Shown here piece after piece: positions 8,325-18,083 of a stretch of DNA of 64,000 nucleotides (position 1 is its first letter; each line of letters begins with the position of its first letter). Where the stretch lies: contig NZ_LMPD01000001.1 in the NCBI RefSeq assembly GCF_001424305.1, positions 1 to 64,000 on the forward strand. The letters are read 5' to 3'. The position numbers and the translations under genes were made by a program. The notes under the pieces are model-generated. The model had not been told where the DNA came from. It did no database searches and saw only the letters and a list, made by a program, of their open reading frames with translations. The stretch is from Pedobacter sp. Leaf176. GTDB lineage: Bacteria; Bacteroidota; Bacteroidia; Sphingobacteriales; Sphingobacteriaceae.

Positions 8325-9131
8325 ATGATAACAGTCGATTCGAAACCTGCTGAAGAGCAGGTTGATAAAGAGCCGGGTAAATTTGGCAAATGGTTTATTT
8401 CGTTATATCAAGTTTACAGCTTTATTGGCCGGTTTTTCAAAGAAGCCTTTTTACCGCCTTACGAATTTAAAGAACTCATGCGTCAGTGTTATGAGATTGG
8501 CTACCGCTCTGCTTTACTGATTTCAACAACCGGATTTATTACCGGACTGGTTTTTACCAAGCAATCAAGGCCTTCCTTGTCTGAATTTGGAGCAACGTCA
8601 TGGTTGCCATCCTTAGTCGGCATCGCTTTGTTGCGTACCTTGGCACCACTTTTAACGGGATTAATTGCAGCAGGTAAAGTGGGCTCAAGTATTGGCGCAG
8701 AACTTGGCTCCATGAAAGTGAGTGAACAAATAGATGCCATGGAAGTTTCGGCTACCAATCCGTTCAAATTTCTGGTTTCAACACGTGTACTCGCCGCCAC
8801 CATTACCATGCCTATTTTAACCTTTTATACCGCCATGGTGGGTATGCTTGGCGCCTTACTTAATGTATCGGTTAATGAAGGCACAAGTGCAACAACATTT
8901 TTTCAAAGTGCGCTTGAAAGCATTACCTATTTAGACATAATTGCATCCACTATAAAAGCAATACTTTTCGGTTTTACAATAGCAATAGTTGGCTGTTATC
9001 AGGGCTATAATTCTTCTAAAGGAACGGAAGGTGTAGGTAAAGCGGCAAACTCAGCTGTAGTAACCGCTATGTTTTTAATCTTTATCGAAGAGGTCGTTTG
9101 TGTTCAGATATTCAGTCTGTTTAATAGCTAA
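8325..9131 (+). CDS. mlaE: MlaE-family ABC transporter permease
   Basis: The 268-residue membrane protein of the MlaE/YrbE family has several hydrophobic segments and the family core (LAPLLTGLIAAGKVGSSIGAELGSMKVSEQIDAMEV), given here only for its pattern of small residues and the EQIDA helix. It is the first gene of a three-gene operon with an ATPase 3 bp downstream and an MCE protein. Mla systems move phospholipids between the inner and outer membranes. Transport direction cannot be read from sequence. Compared with the proteobacterial Mla operon, no MlaB or MlaC gene is seen here. Confidence 0.88.
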   Translation: MITVDSKPAEEQVDKEPGKFGKWFISLYQVYSFIGRFFKEAFLPPYEFKELMRQCYEIGYRSALLISTTGFITGLVFTKQSRPSLSEFGATSWLPSLVGIALLRTLAPLLTGLIAAGKVGSSIGAELGSMKVSEQIDAMEVSATNPFKFLVSTRVLAATITMPILTFYTAMVGMLGALLNVSVNEGTSATTFFQSALESITYLDIIASTIKAILFGFTIAIVGCYQGYNSSKGTEGVGKAANSAVVTAMFLIFIEEVVCVQIFSLFNS

Positions 9132-9134
9132 GTC

Positions 9135-9914
9135 ATGGATATAATAGCAAAACAATCAACCGATACAAATACCGAAAAGGTAATTGAAATTAAGGGACTA
9201 AATAAAGCCTTCGGCAGCTACGTTGTACTGGAGAATGCATCGCTGGAGTTATATAAAGGTGAAAATCTTGTTGTTTTAGGCAAATCGGGTACCGGTAAAT
9301 CTGTGCTGATTAAAATCATTATAGGGCTCCTGAAACCTGATTCAGGTTTAGTGAATGTGCTTGGAAATGTTGTGGATGAAATTTCTTATAAGGAATTACT
9401 CGCACTGCGGCTAAGAGTAGGCTTTTCTTTTCAAAACAGTGCATTATATGATAGCATGACAGTTAGGGAAAACCTCGAATTTCCTTTGGTGCGTAACCGG
9501 AAAGACCTGACGAAAAAGGAAGTGAACTCATCAGTAGAAGAAATGTTGGATGCTGTGGGACTTTCACAAACCATAAACCAGATGCCGTCAGAACTTTCAG
9601 GAGGACAGAGAAAACGGATTGGTATTGCCCGCACACTGATTTTAAGACCGGAAATTATGTTATATGATGAGCCTACTGCAGGCTTAGACCCTATCACCTC
9701 TAAAGATATCAATAAACTTATCAATGATGTACAGGAACGTTACCGCACAAGTGCCGTTGTTATCACCCACGATTTAACCTGTGCCAAAGAAACGGGCAAT
9801 AGGGTAGCCATGCTTGTCGATCGGAGTTTCGAAAGACAAGGAACTTTTGACCAGGTGTTCAACTCTGGAGATGCTAAGGCGCAACCATTTTTTGATTATA
9901 ATTTTATCCAATAA
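9135..9914 (+). CDS. mlaF: MlaF-type ABC transporter ATPase
   Basis: The 259-residue ATPase has Walker A GKSGTGKS (49-56), signature LSGGQRKRIGIARTL, Walker B IMLYDEPTAGLD and an H-loop VITHDL. It lies 3 bp after the permease gene and 2 bp before the MCE gene, so the three are co-translated. It energises lipid movement through the MlaE-type permease. The C-terminal YNFIQ tail is slightly longer than the core domain. Confidence 0.9.
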   Translation: MDIIAKQSTDTNTEKVIEIKGLNKAFGSYVVLENASLELYKGENLVVLGKSGTGKSVLIKIIIGLLKPDSGLVNVLGNVVDEISYKELLALRLRVGFSFQNSALYDSMTVRENLEFPLVRNRKDLTKKEVNSSVEEMLDAVGLSQTINQMPSELSGGQRKRIGIARTLILRPEIMLYDEPTAGLDPITSKDINKLINDVQERYRTSAVVITHDLTCAKETGNRVAMLVDRSFERQGTFDQVFNSGDAKAQPFFDYNFIQ

Positions 9915-9916
9915 CC

Positions 9917-10888
9917 ATGACGGACAATAGAAAAAAAATAACTGTAGGTATATTTATTGCAATCGGCATCCTCATTTTTTTACTCGGCATATTTACATTG
10001 GGTAGCCAGAAGAAAACATTTGTTAAAAGTTTTACTTTAAGTGTCGTTTTTAATGACATACAGGGTTTAAAAAAAGGCAATAATGTTTGGTTCTCCGGGG
10101 TAAAAATAGGGACCATAAAAAAGATTGAATTTTTTGGAACTTCTCAGGTGAAGGTTTACTTAAGCATTGAAGAAGATGTCCATAAATACATCCACAAGGA
10201 TGCCGGTGCCAGTATTAGCGCCGATGGGCTAATCGGTAATAAGATCGTGGTGCTTACAGGAGGTAACCCAAAATTTCCTTTTGTTGAAGATGGTGATGTT
10301 TTAAAGGTGAATACAGCACTTTCGACAGATGACATCATGAAAACGCTTCAGGTAAACAATAAAAACCTGGTCGATATTACATCTGATTTCCGGGTCTTAT
10401 CGAAAAACCTAATCGACGGAAAAGGTGCTGCTGGCGCCCTGCTTTCCGATCAGGAACTGGCTATGAACTTTAAATCCATGGTTGCAAATCTAAACCAGAC
10501 AGCCATTGCAACCGCACAGGCTTCAAAGGATCTTAACCGTTTTGGGAAAACGCTGAACACGAAAAACGGGTTAATGGATAAAATGCTTACCGATACAACA
10601 GTGTTCCAAAAACTGAAACAATCGGCTGCAACATTGCAGAAATCTGTAGAATCAGCTTCAAGTTTAGCAGCAAATTTGGATGCCGCATCGGCCAAGCTAA
10701 AAACGACAGACAATGCAGCTGGCTTGCTCTTAAACGATCAAAAAACAGCAGAGCAAGTAAAAACGATTATGCTTAATTTGGAAAAGAGCAGCAAAAAATT
10801 AGATGAGGACTTAGAAGCACTTCAGAGTAATTTTTTATTCCGTGGTTTTTTTAAGAAAAGAGCCAAAGATTCTTTAAATAAAAAATAG
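9917..10888 (+). CDS. mlaD: MlaD-type MCE-domain protein
   Basis: The 323-residue protein has one N-terminal transmembrane anchor (about 8-28). A single MCE domain follows (about 38-118, with VVFNDIQGLKKGNNVWFSGV and GLIGNKIVVL). The rest is a long polar, helical, probably coiled-coil tail. It is the periplasmic substrate-binding and lipid-channelling subunit of the Mla-like complex encoded by this operon. It is longer than the Escherichia coli MlaD and resembles the extended single-MCE proteins of Bacteroidota. Confidence 0.87.
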   Translation: MTDNRKKITVGIFIAIGILIFLLGIFTLGSQKKTFVKSFTLSVVFNDIQGLKKGNNVWFSGVKIGTIKKIEFFGTSQVKVYLSIEEDVHKYIHKDAGASISADGLIGNKIVVLTGGNPKFPFVEDGDVLKVNTALSTDDIMKTLQVNNKNLVDITSDFRVLSKNLIDGKGAAGALLSDQELAMNFKSMVANLNQTAIATAQASKDLNRFGKTLNTKNGLMDKMLTDTTVFQKLKQSAATLQKSVESASSLAANLDAASAKLKTTDNAAGLLLNDQKTAEQVKTIMLNLEKSSKKLDEDLEALQSNFLFRGFFKKRAKDSLNKK

Positions 10889-11001
10889 AATCATCAGGTT
10901 CAGCGCATGCCTGTAAGTGGATCGGCTATGTTAGCAAGCGCAGTGTACATCTAACAATCTTTCGTTTTGGAATAATTTAGTAGACGAGATTAATAAGTGA
11001 A

Positions 11002-11223
11002 TTAGAACTCATGGTTTTGAAATTCTTCAAAAGCCATTTCTAATGCAGATTTTTCCGCGTACATAATCTTTTCTTTTATTGTAACGTCTGCAATTTCAGT
11101 GAAAATTGTTATCGAATTGGCATTTAACTCGAATGCCGACAAAAGCTCCTTAAATTTATTAGGCTTGATTTTTAATACAGTAGGGTTACTGTTATTTTTC
11201 GCTGCGTTGTTTTTTATAATCAT
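11002..11223 (-). CDS. Small hypothetical protein
   Basis: A 73-residue Lys/Asn/Glu-rich protein without signal peptide or recognisable domain. It is supported by an AAGGAG ribosome-binding site (complement of 11235-11240) 11 bases before the ATG, unusual for this genome where such sites are rare. It sits alone between convergent-free neighbours. I do not recognise the family. The protein-like composition and the binding site make it more credible than a random ORF. Confidence 0.45.
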   Translation of the reverse strand: MIIKNNAAKNNSNPTVLKIKPNKFKELLSAFELNANSITIFTEIADVTIKEKIMYAEKSALEMAFEEFQNHEF

Positions 11224-11675
11224 TACAATAAGATCTCCTTATAGGTAATGGTTTCTATTGCTCCATGAAACAACTTCTCCATTTTCCAAATAAATTTTTA
11301 TAAAATGGCTTTTTTAAAGACGATTGGGTATTTATTTATAGGTAATATGCCCTCAAACCTGTATTTCAGGCATATAAATTATAACAATGGTCTAATAATC
11401 AAAACTTTTCCAGTTCGTCAACAACTATTCAAAAGTAATACCAAATTACTCAAAAAGCGCCATAAGTTGTATTATTAATAATATATAGTTAAAAAATCTT
11501 GTCTTTTAACAGGTGAATCCAGATATGCTGGACTTAAGAAAGAATCACTTTACTTTAAAGCAGATTTTGAATGCCTTTTGTAATTACATTAACCGTGCAT
11601 AATCTTATCTTAGCATCAATCAACGTAAAATCATTAAAGTTGGATGTTTTTAGTTAAAAATTTTTACCAATAAAC
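11224..11675. other. 452-bp intergenic region
   Basis: AT-rich and without an open frame I would call. It holds a weak 7-bp inverted repeat ATATGCC / GGCATAT (11345-11351, 11369-11375). It presumably contains the promoters of the small minus-strand gene and of the MFS transporter, but no consensus box stands out. Confidence 0.4.
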
Positions 11676-12983
11676 ATGAGAAGTACTCAGAGTGATTTTC
11701 CATCAGTGGAAATTAACGAAATAAAATACAGGTTAAAATCCATATTTGGAGGTTCGGTAGGCAACCTGGTCGAATGGTACGATTGGTACACCTATTCCGC
11801 TTTTGCCTTATATTTTTCTACCTCCTTCTTTCCAAACAGTAATCCAACGGCCCAGCTTTTAAACTCGGCCGGTATTTTTGCCGTTGGATTCTTAATGCGA
11901 CCCATAGGCGGTTGGTTATTTGGAAGTATTGCAGATAAGCTGGGGCGAAAAAAATCAATGACACTTTCTGTATTAATTATGGCAATTGGCTCACTGATTA
12001 TCGGTTTAACGCCAGGTTACAAGCAGATTGGAATTTTAGCGCCGTTATTATTGGTTTTTGCCCGGTTGATTCAGGGCCTAAGTACAGGTGGGGAGTACGG
12101 TACGTCTGCAACCTATCTAAGCGAGATGGCGACAAAAAAACATAGGGGTTTCTACTCAAGTTTTCAATATGTTACTTTAATCGGCGGTCAGTTACTGGCT
12201 TTAGGTATTCAATTGGTTTTACAGAACTGGCTTTTAACGCCTGCCCAGTTACATGATTGGGGCTGGAGAATTCCTTTTTTCATTGGTGCAATTCTATCGT
12301 TTATCGCCCTTTATTTAAGAAGACATATTGATGAAACTGATGCCTTCAAAAGCAAAGACAAATTGAAAAAACCGGGTGGAATTGCTGTGCTAATGAAGTA
12401 TCCGAAAGAAGTATTCACAGTTGTAGGCCTCACTTTGGGCGGAACAATTGCTTTTTATACTTTCAGTACTTATATGCAAAAATTTCTGGTTAATACGGTT
12501 CATTTGAGCAAAGAAATGTCTACAACATTATCTTTTATATCGCTTTTGGTATTTGCAATTATGCAGCCATTATTTGGTTTATTATCGGATAAAATCGGAA
12601 GAAAACCATTATTAATTGGCTTTGGTGTTTTAGGAACTTTATTTACCGTTCCGATTTTAACAGGCCTGGCCAGTGAAAATAATACAACTATAATTTTCCT
12701 GTTGATGATTGCCGCACTCATCATTGTAAGTGGTTACACAAGTATAAACGCAGTGGTTAAAGCAGAATTGTTCCCTGCAGAAATCAGGGCTTTGGGTGTT
12801 GGTTTGCCCTACGCTTTAACGGTTGCAATATTTGGAGGAACTGCAGAATATTTTGCCTTATGGTTTAAGAATATCGGTCACGAAAGCTACTTCTATTGGT
12901 ATGTTACAGGCTGTATTTTGATTTCGCTGACTTTGTACATGACCATGAAAGACACCAAACATCATTCGAAAATAGAGGACTGA
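11676..12983 (+). CDS. MFS transporter, metabolite:H+ symporter type
   Basis: A 435-residue, 12-helix permease. The start GGSVGNLVEWYDWYTYSAFA and the loop RPIGGWLFGSIADKLGRKKSM are diagnostic for the MHS subfamily (KgtP, ProP, ShiA relatives). The central RLIQGLSTGGEYGTSATYL and a second loop GLLSDKIGRKPLL also fit. The family imports dicarboxylates, betaine or shikimate with protons; the substrate here cannot be fixed from sequence, although alpha-ketoglutarate-type permeases are close in pattern. It is transcribed alone. Confidence 0.85.
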   Translation: MRSTQSDFPSVEINEIKYRLKSIFGGSVGNLVEWYDWYTYSAFALYFSTSFFPNSNPTAQLLNSAGIFAVGFLMRPIGGWLFGSIADKLGRKKSMTLSVLIMAIGSLIIGLTPGYKQIGILAPLLLVFARLIQGLSTGGEYGTSATYLSEMATKKHRGFYSSFQYVTLIGGQLLALGIQLVLQNWLLTPAQLHDWGWRIPFFIGAILSFIALYLRRHIDETDAFKSKDKLKKPGGIAVLMKYPKEVFTVVGLTLGGTIAFYTFSTYMQKFLVNTVHLSKEMSTTLSFISLLVFAIMQPLFGLLSDKIGRKPLLIGFGVLGTLFTVPILTGLASENNTTIIFLLMIAALIIVSGYTSINAVVKAELFPAEIRALGVGLPYALTVAIFGGTAEYFALWFKNIGHESYFYWYVTGCILISLTLYMTMKDTKHHSKIED

Positions 12984-13131
12984 CCAGGATTAAATAGGTT
13001 AAAGGAATTTAGGATTCGATTGGATAATTATGGCGCTAAATCATTTGTGATCTAAGAAAATCTGTGGCTCAATAGGAGGTTGTTGGCAATATTCCATAAA
13101 CACAATAATCAAATTTTATATATTTACCATT

Positions 13132-14412
13132 ATGCAAAACCAGGCCCCTTTAGCTGAAAGAATGCGTCCTCAAAATCTTGATGAATATGTGGGCCAAAAA
13201 CATTTGGTTGGTGTTGGTGCGGTTTTGCGAAAGGCGATTGAGAGCGGTCAGCTGCCATCGATGATTTTCTGGGGACCGCCGGGAGTTGGCAAGACAACTC
13301 TGGCCTTCATCATTTCCCAGGCTTTAGACAGGCCGTTTTTCAACTTGAGTGCAATAAACAGCGGCGTAAAGGATATCCGTGAGGTAATAGATAAGGCCGC
13401 CGCTTTGAAAGACAGCTTTTTAGGCTTGCCGATTTTGTTTATCGACGAAATTCACCGTTTCAGCAAATCGCAGCAGGATAGTTTGCTTGGTGCTGTAGAG
13501 CGGGGCTTGGTCACCCTTATCGGTGCCACCACGGAAAACCCATCGTTTGAAGTGATCTCTGCTTTGCTCTCCCGTTGTCAGGTTTACATTCTAAAATCTT
13601 TAACGGAAGAGGAATTGTCTGGCCTGCTTCAAACAGCGATAAAAAAAGACCCGATCCTCGCTAAACAGAAAGTTACAATTAAAGAGCATGAGGCTTTAAT
13701 CCGTTTAAGCGGTGGCGATGCCCGTAAACTTTTAAATGTTCTGGAAATTGCGGTTAATGGTATAGGTGGGAGTAAAATTACTTTAACCAATGAGAATGTA
13801 CTTGCCCACGCGCAACAAAACTTAGCGCTTTACGATAAAGCAGGCGAACAGCATTACGATATCATTTCAGCCTTTATTAAATCCATCCGCGGAAGCGATC
13901 CGAATGCTGCGGTTTACTGGCTTGCCCGAATGATTGAAGGCGGCGAAGATCCATTATTTATCGCCCGGAGATTGTTGATTCTCTCTTCAGAAGATATCGG
14001 AAATGCCAATCCAAATGCCCTGCTGCTTGCTAACAATTGTTTTACAGCTGTTAACGTAATCGGATATCCTGAGGCTCGAATTATTCTATCGCAATGCGTA
14101 ACTTACCTTGCAAGTTCTGTGAAAAGTAATGCAGCTTACGAGGCTATAAATCATGCGCAGGCTTTGGTAAAACAAACGGGTAATTTACCGGTTCCCTTGC
14201 ACATCCGTAATGCACCAACCAAGCTGATGAAAAACATCGGCTATGGAAAAGATTATAAATATTCACACAGCTACGAAGGGAATTTCGAGGCACAGGAATA
14301 TATGCCCGATGAAATAAGCGGAACAAAATTGTACAACCCTGGTAAAAATCCCGCTGAAGAAAAACTGCGTGAGAAACTAAAACAAAACTGGAAAGACAAA
14401 TACAATTATTAG
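13132..14412 (+). CDS. rarA: Replication-associated recombination protein A
   Basis: A 426-residue AAA+ ATPase of the RarA/MgsA/WRNIP1 family with Walker A GPPGVGKT (48-55), Walker [11 protein letters not shown] (Asp105, Glu106) and the sensor region [10 protein letters not shown]. The C-terminal tetramerisation part contains [21 protein letters not shown], typical of the family. It acts at stalled replication forks and single-stranded DNA gaps in the cytoplasm. Length and start fit homologues well. It stands alone. Confidence 0.95.
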   Translation: MQNQAPLAERMRPQNLDEYVGQKHLVGVGAVLRKAIESGQLPSMIFWGPPGVGKTTLAFIISQALDRPFFNLSAINSGVKDIREVIDKAAALKDSFLGLPILFIDEIHRFSKSQQDSLLGAVERGLVTLIGATTENPSFEVISALLSRCQVYILKSLTEEELSGLLQTAIKKDPILAKQKVTIKEHEALIRLSGGDARKLLNVLEIAVNGIGGSKITLTNENVLAHAQQNLALYDKAGEQHYDIISAFIKSIRGSDPNAAVYWLARMIEGGEDPLFIARRLLILSSEDIGNANPNALLLANNCFTAVNVIGYPEARIILSQCVTYLASSVKSNAAYEAINHAQALVKQTGNLPVPLHIRNAPTKLMKNIGYGKDYKYSHSYEGNFEAQEYMPDEISGTKLYNPGKNPAEEKLREKLKQNWKDKYNY

Positions 14413-14469
14413 CTGTAACATTTCAACCAAAAAAAATACTAACTAAAAGAACTAACACCTAAACTATAT

Positions 14470-15942
14470 ATGTTGAATACTTTTTTAAGCCATCAATGGA
14501 AATCATTCTGGCGTTCACGCAATCGGGGCAGCAGCATTGCCGGGCAAATTGTTCTGGGCTTTTTTATGCTATACTTTCTCGTTCTGGCACTGGGGGCAGG
14601 TATCGGAATGCAATTTCTTTTACCGAAAGTTTTCCCAAATCAAGATGTTATTAAAAGCTTTAATGGATTAATACTTTATTATTTTGCTTTCGATTTTATT
14701 ATGCGACTGCAACTGCAGGAATTGCCAACTTTGAGTATTATTCCTTATCTGCATCTTCGCATTTCCCGAAGCAAGATTATCAATTTTCTGAATGTTAAAG
14801 CCTTGTTTTCTGCTTTTAACCTGTGGCCATTTTTTATATTCTGGCCATTCTGCTTTATGAAAATCGCGCCAACTTATGGCGCTTTTGCTACATTGATGTA
14901 TATTATTACCATTCTCTCGTTATCTGTCTTTAACAATTACCTGGCGCTTTACATCAAAAGAAAATCGATTAGTAATGTACTTTACACACTTGCCGGTTTG
15001 GTAATTTTCGCTGCTTTTGCTGCACTTGAATATTATAAGGTAATTTCGGTAATGGCAGCTTCCGATTACCTTTTTAAAGCCATCGCTTCAAAACCTTATA
15101 TCGGTTTCATTTTTACACTTGCTGCAATTGCTATTTTCTACATCAATTCTACCTTCCTTCGTAAAAACCTGTATACGGAAGAACTCGGCAGCAAACAGGA
15201 GAAAAAAGCAAGTACCGATTATGCATTCTTAAATCGCTTCGGCAGAGTAGGCGAACTGGCTGCTTTAGAATTAAAGTTAATCCTTCGCCATAAAAGACCT
15301 CGCTCTTCCGTTATAATGGGCTTTTTCTTTTTATTCTACGGATTTATATTCTATAAGGAGAAAGCAATTGACAGGGATGCCTTCGGACAAATGATGTTCG
15401 GTGCCATTTTTATGACCGGAATTTCTATTATTATATACGGGCAATTTATGTTTGCCTGGCAAAGTGCGCATTTTGATGGGATACTGGCAAACAAAATCAA
15501 TTTTAAAGATTTTATCAGGGCTAAATTTTTACTTTTTACTATTGGTTGCACAATAATTACACTTTTAGCGAGTTTTTATGGCTTTTTAAGTCCCAAACTG
15601 CTACTGCTGCACGTAGCTGCTTACCTGTACAATATTGGATTTGGAACCGTGGTGGTTCTTTATCTTGCTACTTTAAATTATAAGCGTTTGGACATTACTA
15701 AAGCGGCAAGCTTCAATTACCAGGGAACGGGTGCTACCCAATGGCTGTTAATGTTTCCATATGCGCTCACTCCGATTTTGATATATGTTCCATTTGGTAT
15801 GCTCGACAAACCTTATTGGGGTTTAATTGCCGTTTCTGTTTTCGGCCTTGCCATGTTACTGATGCGCAGTTTCTGGGTAAACTATATTGCAAAAAGACTT
15901 GAATTACAACGTTATAAAATAGCCGAAGGCTTTAGAGAATAA
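14470..15942 (+). CDS. DUF5687-like ABC transporter membrane protein
   Basis: A 490-residue protein with about 11-12 hydrophobic segments, starting MLNTFLSHQWKSFWRSRNRG. It resembles the DUF5687 family, predicted permease subunits of Bacteroidota ABC exporters. The ATPase gene begins 2 bp after its stop, so the two form one transporter. The substrate is unknown. The cytosolic loop around residues 240-280 (ELKLILRHKRPRSS) is the likely coupling region. Confidence 0.75.
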   Translation: MLNTFLSHQWKSFWRSRNRGSSIAGQIVLGFFMLYFLVLALGAGIGMQFLLPKVFPNQDVIKSFNGLILYYFAFDFIMRLQLQELPTLSIIPYLHLRISRSKIINFLNVKALFSAFNLWPFFIFWPFCFMKIAPTYGAFATLMYIITILSLSVFNNYLALYIKRKSISNVLYTLAGLVIFAAFAALEYYKVISVMAASDYLFKAIASKPYIGFIFTLAAIAIFYINSTFLRKNLYTEELGSKQEKKASTDYAFLNRFGRVGELAALELKLILRHKRPRSSVIMGFFFLFYGFIFYKEKAIDRDAFGQMMFGAIFMTGISIIIYGQFMFAWQSAHFDGILANKINFKDFIRAKFLLFTIGCTIITLLASFYGFLSPKLLLLHVAAYLYNIGFGTVVVLYLATLNYKRLDITKAASFNYQGTGATQWLLMFPYALTPILIYVPFGMLDKPYWGLIAVSVFGLAMLLMRSFWVNYIAKRLELQRYKIAEGFRE

Positions 15943-15944
15943 TT

Positions 15945-16637
15945 ATGATTTTAGAAGTTAAAAATTTACAAAAAGTTTATGGCGATAAAATCGTTGTAAA
16001 TATACAAGGTTTACATATCGAAGCTGGTGAAACCGTTGGTTTAGTCGGCAATAACGGAGCAGGTAAAACCACGTTCTTCCGTATGCTTTTAGATTTAATA
16101 AGGCCGACTCAAGGTGAGGTTTTATCAAAAGGCGAAAATGTGATGCAAAATGATGATTGGAAAAATTACACTGCATCATTTCTGGATGAAGGTTTTTTAA
16201 TCGATTACCTTACTCCTGAAGAATATTTTATTTTCATTGGAAGTTTGCACGATTTAAGCGTTGCAGATGTTTCTGCATATCTTAATCAATATGGAGAATT
16301 TTTTAACGGTGAAATTTTAAATAGCGGAAAATACATTCGTGATTTTAGTAAAGGAAACCAGGTCAAAGTTGGCATTGCTGCGGCATTAATGCAAAAGCCA
16401 GAGATTTTAATTTTAGATGAGCCTTTTGCCAACCTGGATCCAACAACTCAAATCCGGTTGAAGAATTTACTTAAAGCACAAAGTGGGAGCATGACTACAT
16501 TTATATCCAGTCATGATTTAAATCACGTTACTGACGTTTGTAACCGCATCATATTAGTTGAAAAAGGCAGTGTGATTAAAGATTTTAAAACGGACGAAAA
16601 TACGTTAAAGGAGCTGGAAAGTTATTTCTCTGCATGA
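15945..16637 (+). CDS. ABC transporter ATPase with non-canonical signature
   Basis: A 230-residue ATPase with Walker A GNNGAGKT (35-42), Walker B ILILDEPFANLDP and H-loop ISSHDL. The signature is FSKGNQVKVGIAAAL rather than LSGGQ, so the glycine and glutamine positions are altered. It is coupled to the DUF5687-like membrane protein by a 2-bp gap and followed by a terminator, so the operon is two genes. Confidence 0.85.
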   Translation: MILEVKNLQKVYGDKIVVNIQGLHIEAGETVGLVGNNGAGKTTFFRMLLDLIRPTQGEVLSKGENVMQNDDWKNYTASFLDEGFLIDYLTPEEYFIFIGSLHDLSVADVSAYLNQYGEFFNGEILNSGKYIRDFSKGNQVKVGIAAALMQKPEILILDEPFANLDPTTQIRLKNLLKAQSGSMTTFISSHDLNHVTDVCNRIILVEKGSVIKDFKTDENTLKELESYFSA

Positions 16638-16665
16638 TATTTTGTACTAATAATAATACAATTGA

Positions 16666-16695
16666 AGAGTCCTGAGATTTCAGGACTCTTTTTTT
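16666..16695 (+). terminator. Terminator of the DUF5687/ATPase operon
   Basis: AGAGTCCTG and CAGGACTCT form a 9-bp stem followed by a run of seven T, starting 29 bp after the ATPase stop codon. Confidence 0.88.
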
Positions 16696-16761
16696 GATCA
16701 AAAATTATTCTTTTTAAGGCTTAATAGCCGAAATAACTTTAAAATCAAACGACCTTAATTT

Positions 16762-16778
16762 TTGGCATCGTGTTTGAA
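16762..16778 (+). promoter_or_regulatory. Possible sigma-54-type promoter before the OmpA-like gene
   Basis: TTGGCATCGTGTTTGAA matches the -24/-12 layout (TTGGCA, then TTG at the correct distance), but the -12 element ends in GA rather than the usual GC. It lies 36-52 bp upstream of the start. No sigma-54 activator is encoded nearby, so this is a weak prediction. Confidence 0.35.
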
Positions 16779-16813
16779 TATGATGCTAAAGGAAATTAAA
16801 CCTAATTAGTATT

Positions 16814-17491
16814 ATGAGTATTTCAAGAGTAAAAATAGCAACATTAAGTATAGGATTAGCAGTGGGTTCGATGGCACTTCAAAGCTGTGACAGTTTAACT
16901 AAGACACAGAAAGGTGCCGGAATTGGTGCTGCAGCAGGTGGTGTGGTAGGTGCACTAATCGGGAAAAAAGCCGGTAATACAGCAGTTGGTGCTTTAATTG
17001 GTGGCGCTATTGGTGGTACGGCAGGTGCATTTATCGGCCGCAGAATGGATAGACAAGCTGCTGAGATTCAAAAAGCAATCCCAAATGCAGAAGTTATCCG
17101 TGAAGGTGAAGGTATCATTGTTAAATTTGATAGTGGTATTTTATTCGATTTTGATAAAACAGCATTAAAAGACGCAGCAAAGACGAATGTTCAAAGCTTA
17201 GCTGCTTCATTAAATCAATATCCGGATACTGACATTAAAATTATAGGTCACACAGACAGCCGTGGTACTGAGCAATATAATCAGGGTTTATCCGAAAGAA
17301 GAGCGGCTGCCGTTAAAGCATATGCAGTTTCTCAAGGTGTACCTTCTTCAAGATTAGTTACTATTGGTAAAGGTTTCGCTGAACCAATTGCAGATAATGA
17401 AACTGATGCCGGACGCGCTGCTAACCGTCGTGTTGAAATTGTAATTGTGGCAAACGATGCATTAAAAAACACAGCTAAAACGCAAGGATAG
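16814..17491 (+). CDS. OmpA-family lipoprotein with glycine zipper
   Basis: The 225-residue protein has a lipoprotein signal with lipobox MALQSC. A glycine-zipper region (about 33-80, repeats of GAAAGG, GALIG, GGAIGG) follows, then an OmpA-like peptidoglycan-binding domain (about 108-215). The domain shows the IIGHTDSRG motif and NRRVEIVI end typical of the Pal/YiaD group. It probably sits in the outer membrane, inserted by lipid and zipper, and anchors peptidoglycan. It has its own terminator. Confidence 0.9.
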   Translation: MSISRVKIATLSIGLAVGSMALQSCDSLTKTQKGAGIGAAAGGVVGALIGKKAGNTAVGALIGGAIGGTAGAFIGRRMDRQAAEIQKAIPNAEVIREGEGIIVKFDSGILFDFDKTALKDAAKTNVQSLAASLNQYPDTDIKIIGHTDSRGTEQYNQGLSERRAAAVKAYAVSQGVPSSRLVTIGKGFAEPIADNETDAGRAANRRVEIVIVANDALKNTAKTQG

Positions 17492-17531
17492 TACGGACAA
17501 TTCCCTCTACCTATGAGGTCATTATATATCC

Positions 17532-17561
17532 AACCCTGGTGCCGGAGCATCAGGGTTTTTT
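17532..17561 (+). terminator. Terminator of the OmpA-like lipoprotein
   Basis: AACCCTGGTG and CATCAGGGTT pair over 10 bp with one G:U pair, followed by T6. It is 40 bp after the stop codon. Confidence 0.85.
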
Positions 17562-17600
17562 GCTATGTGTTATTTTATTTTGCGTGCTTTGCGGTTAAAC

Positions 17601-17945
17601 CTAAGAATAAATATCCTCGAAATAACTGACCACTAACGACTTCATTAAAAGTTCTTGTTCCAGCATTGTGTATGGCGGAATAGCCTTAACTAATTTCCAA
17701 TGTGGCCAGCCATCCTGGTCCAGGCCTTCTAACTCGTAAAAACCCATTTCGCTTAATAAACGGCAGGTCGCAATGTGCATTAATTCCTCTTTCTGGCGTT
17801 TACTGTATTTTTTCGGTCCCTTTCCTAATTCCTGAACACCAATTAAAAACAACATCACTTTCAAGTCAGGAAAATCTGAATCAAATTCCTGTGAAATTTT
17901 CTCTTGTAAAATCTTCCACTTGCTGTTTATTTCCGATGGTTTCAT
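17601..17945 (-). CDS. Conserved hypothetical protein
   Basis: A 114-residue cytosolic protein with no signal peptide or membrane segment. Composition is well structured, with an aromatic motif DGWPHWKLVKAIPP near residue 80 and a helical C-terminus. I cannot assign a family, though I believe similar single-copy proteins occur in related genomes. It is convergent with the OmpA-like gene and divergent from the oxidoreductase. Confidence 0.7.
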   Translation of the reverse strand: MKPSEINSKWKILQEKISQEFDSDFPDLKVMLFLIGVQELGKGPKKYSKRQKEELMHIATCRLLSEMGFYELEGLDQDGWPHWKLVKAIPPYTMLEQELLMKSLVVSYFEDIYS

Positions 17946-18083
17946 GATTACAAAGATAGCGTTAAAAAGTTTAAGCTAAATATTGAAGAAAGAGGCAAAA
18001 AAATTTGACGTAAAAAAGTAAAAATTAGATGTTCAGGATTTTCCTTGCATCGTAAAATATATTTTTGGTTACATTTATAATCT

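Noticed and set aside
8325..10888. Mycobacterial-type Mce virulence operon
   Set aside because: There is one permease, one ATPase and one single-MCE-domain protein, which is the Mla-like lipid transport layout of Gram-negative bacteria.
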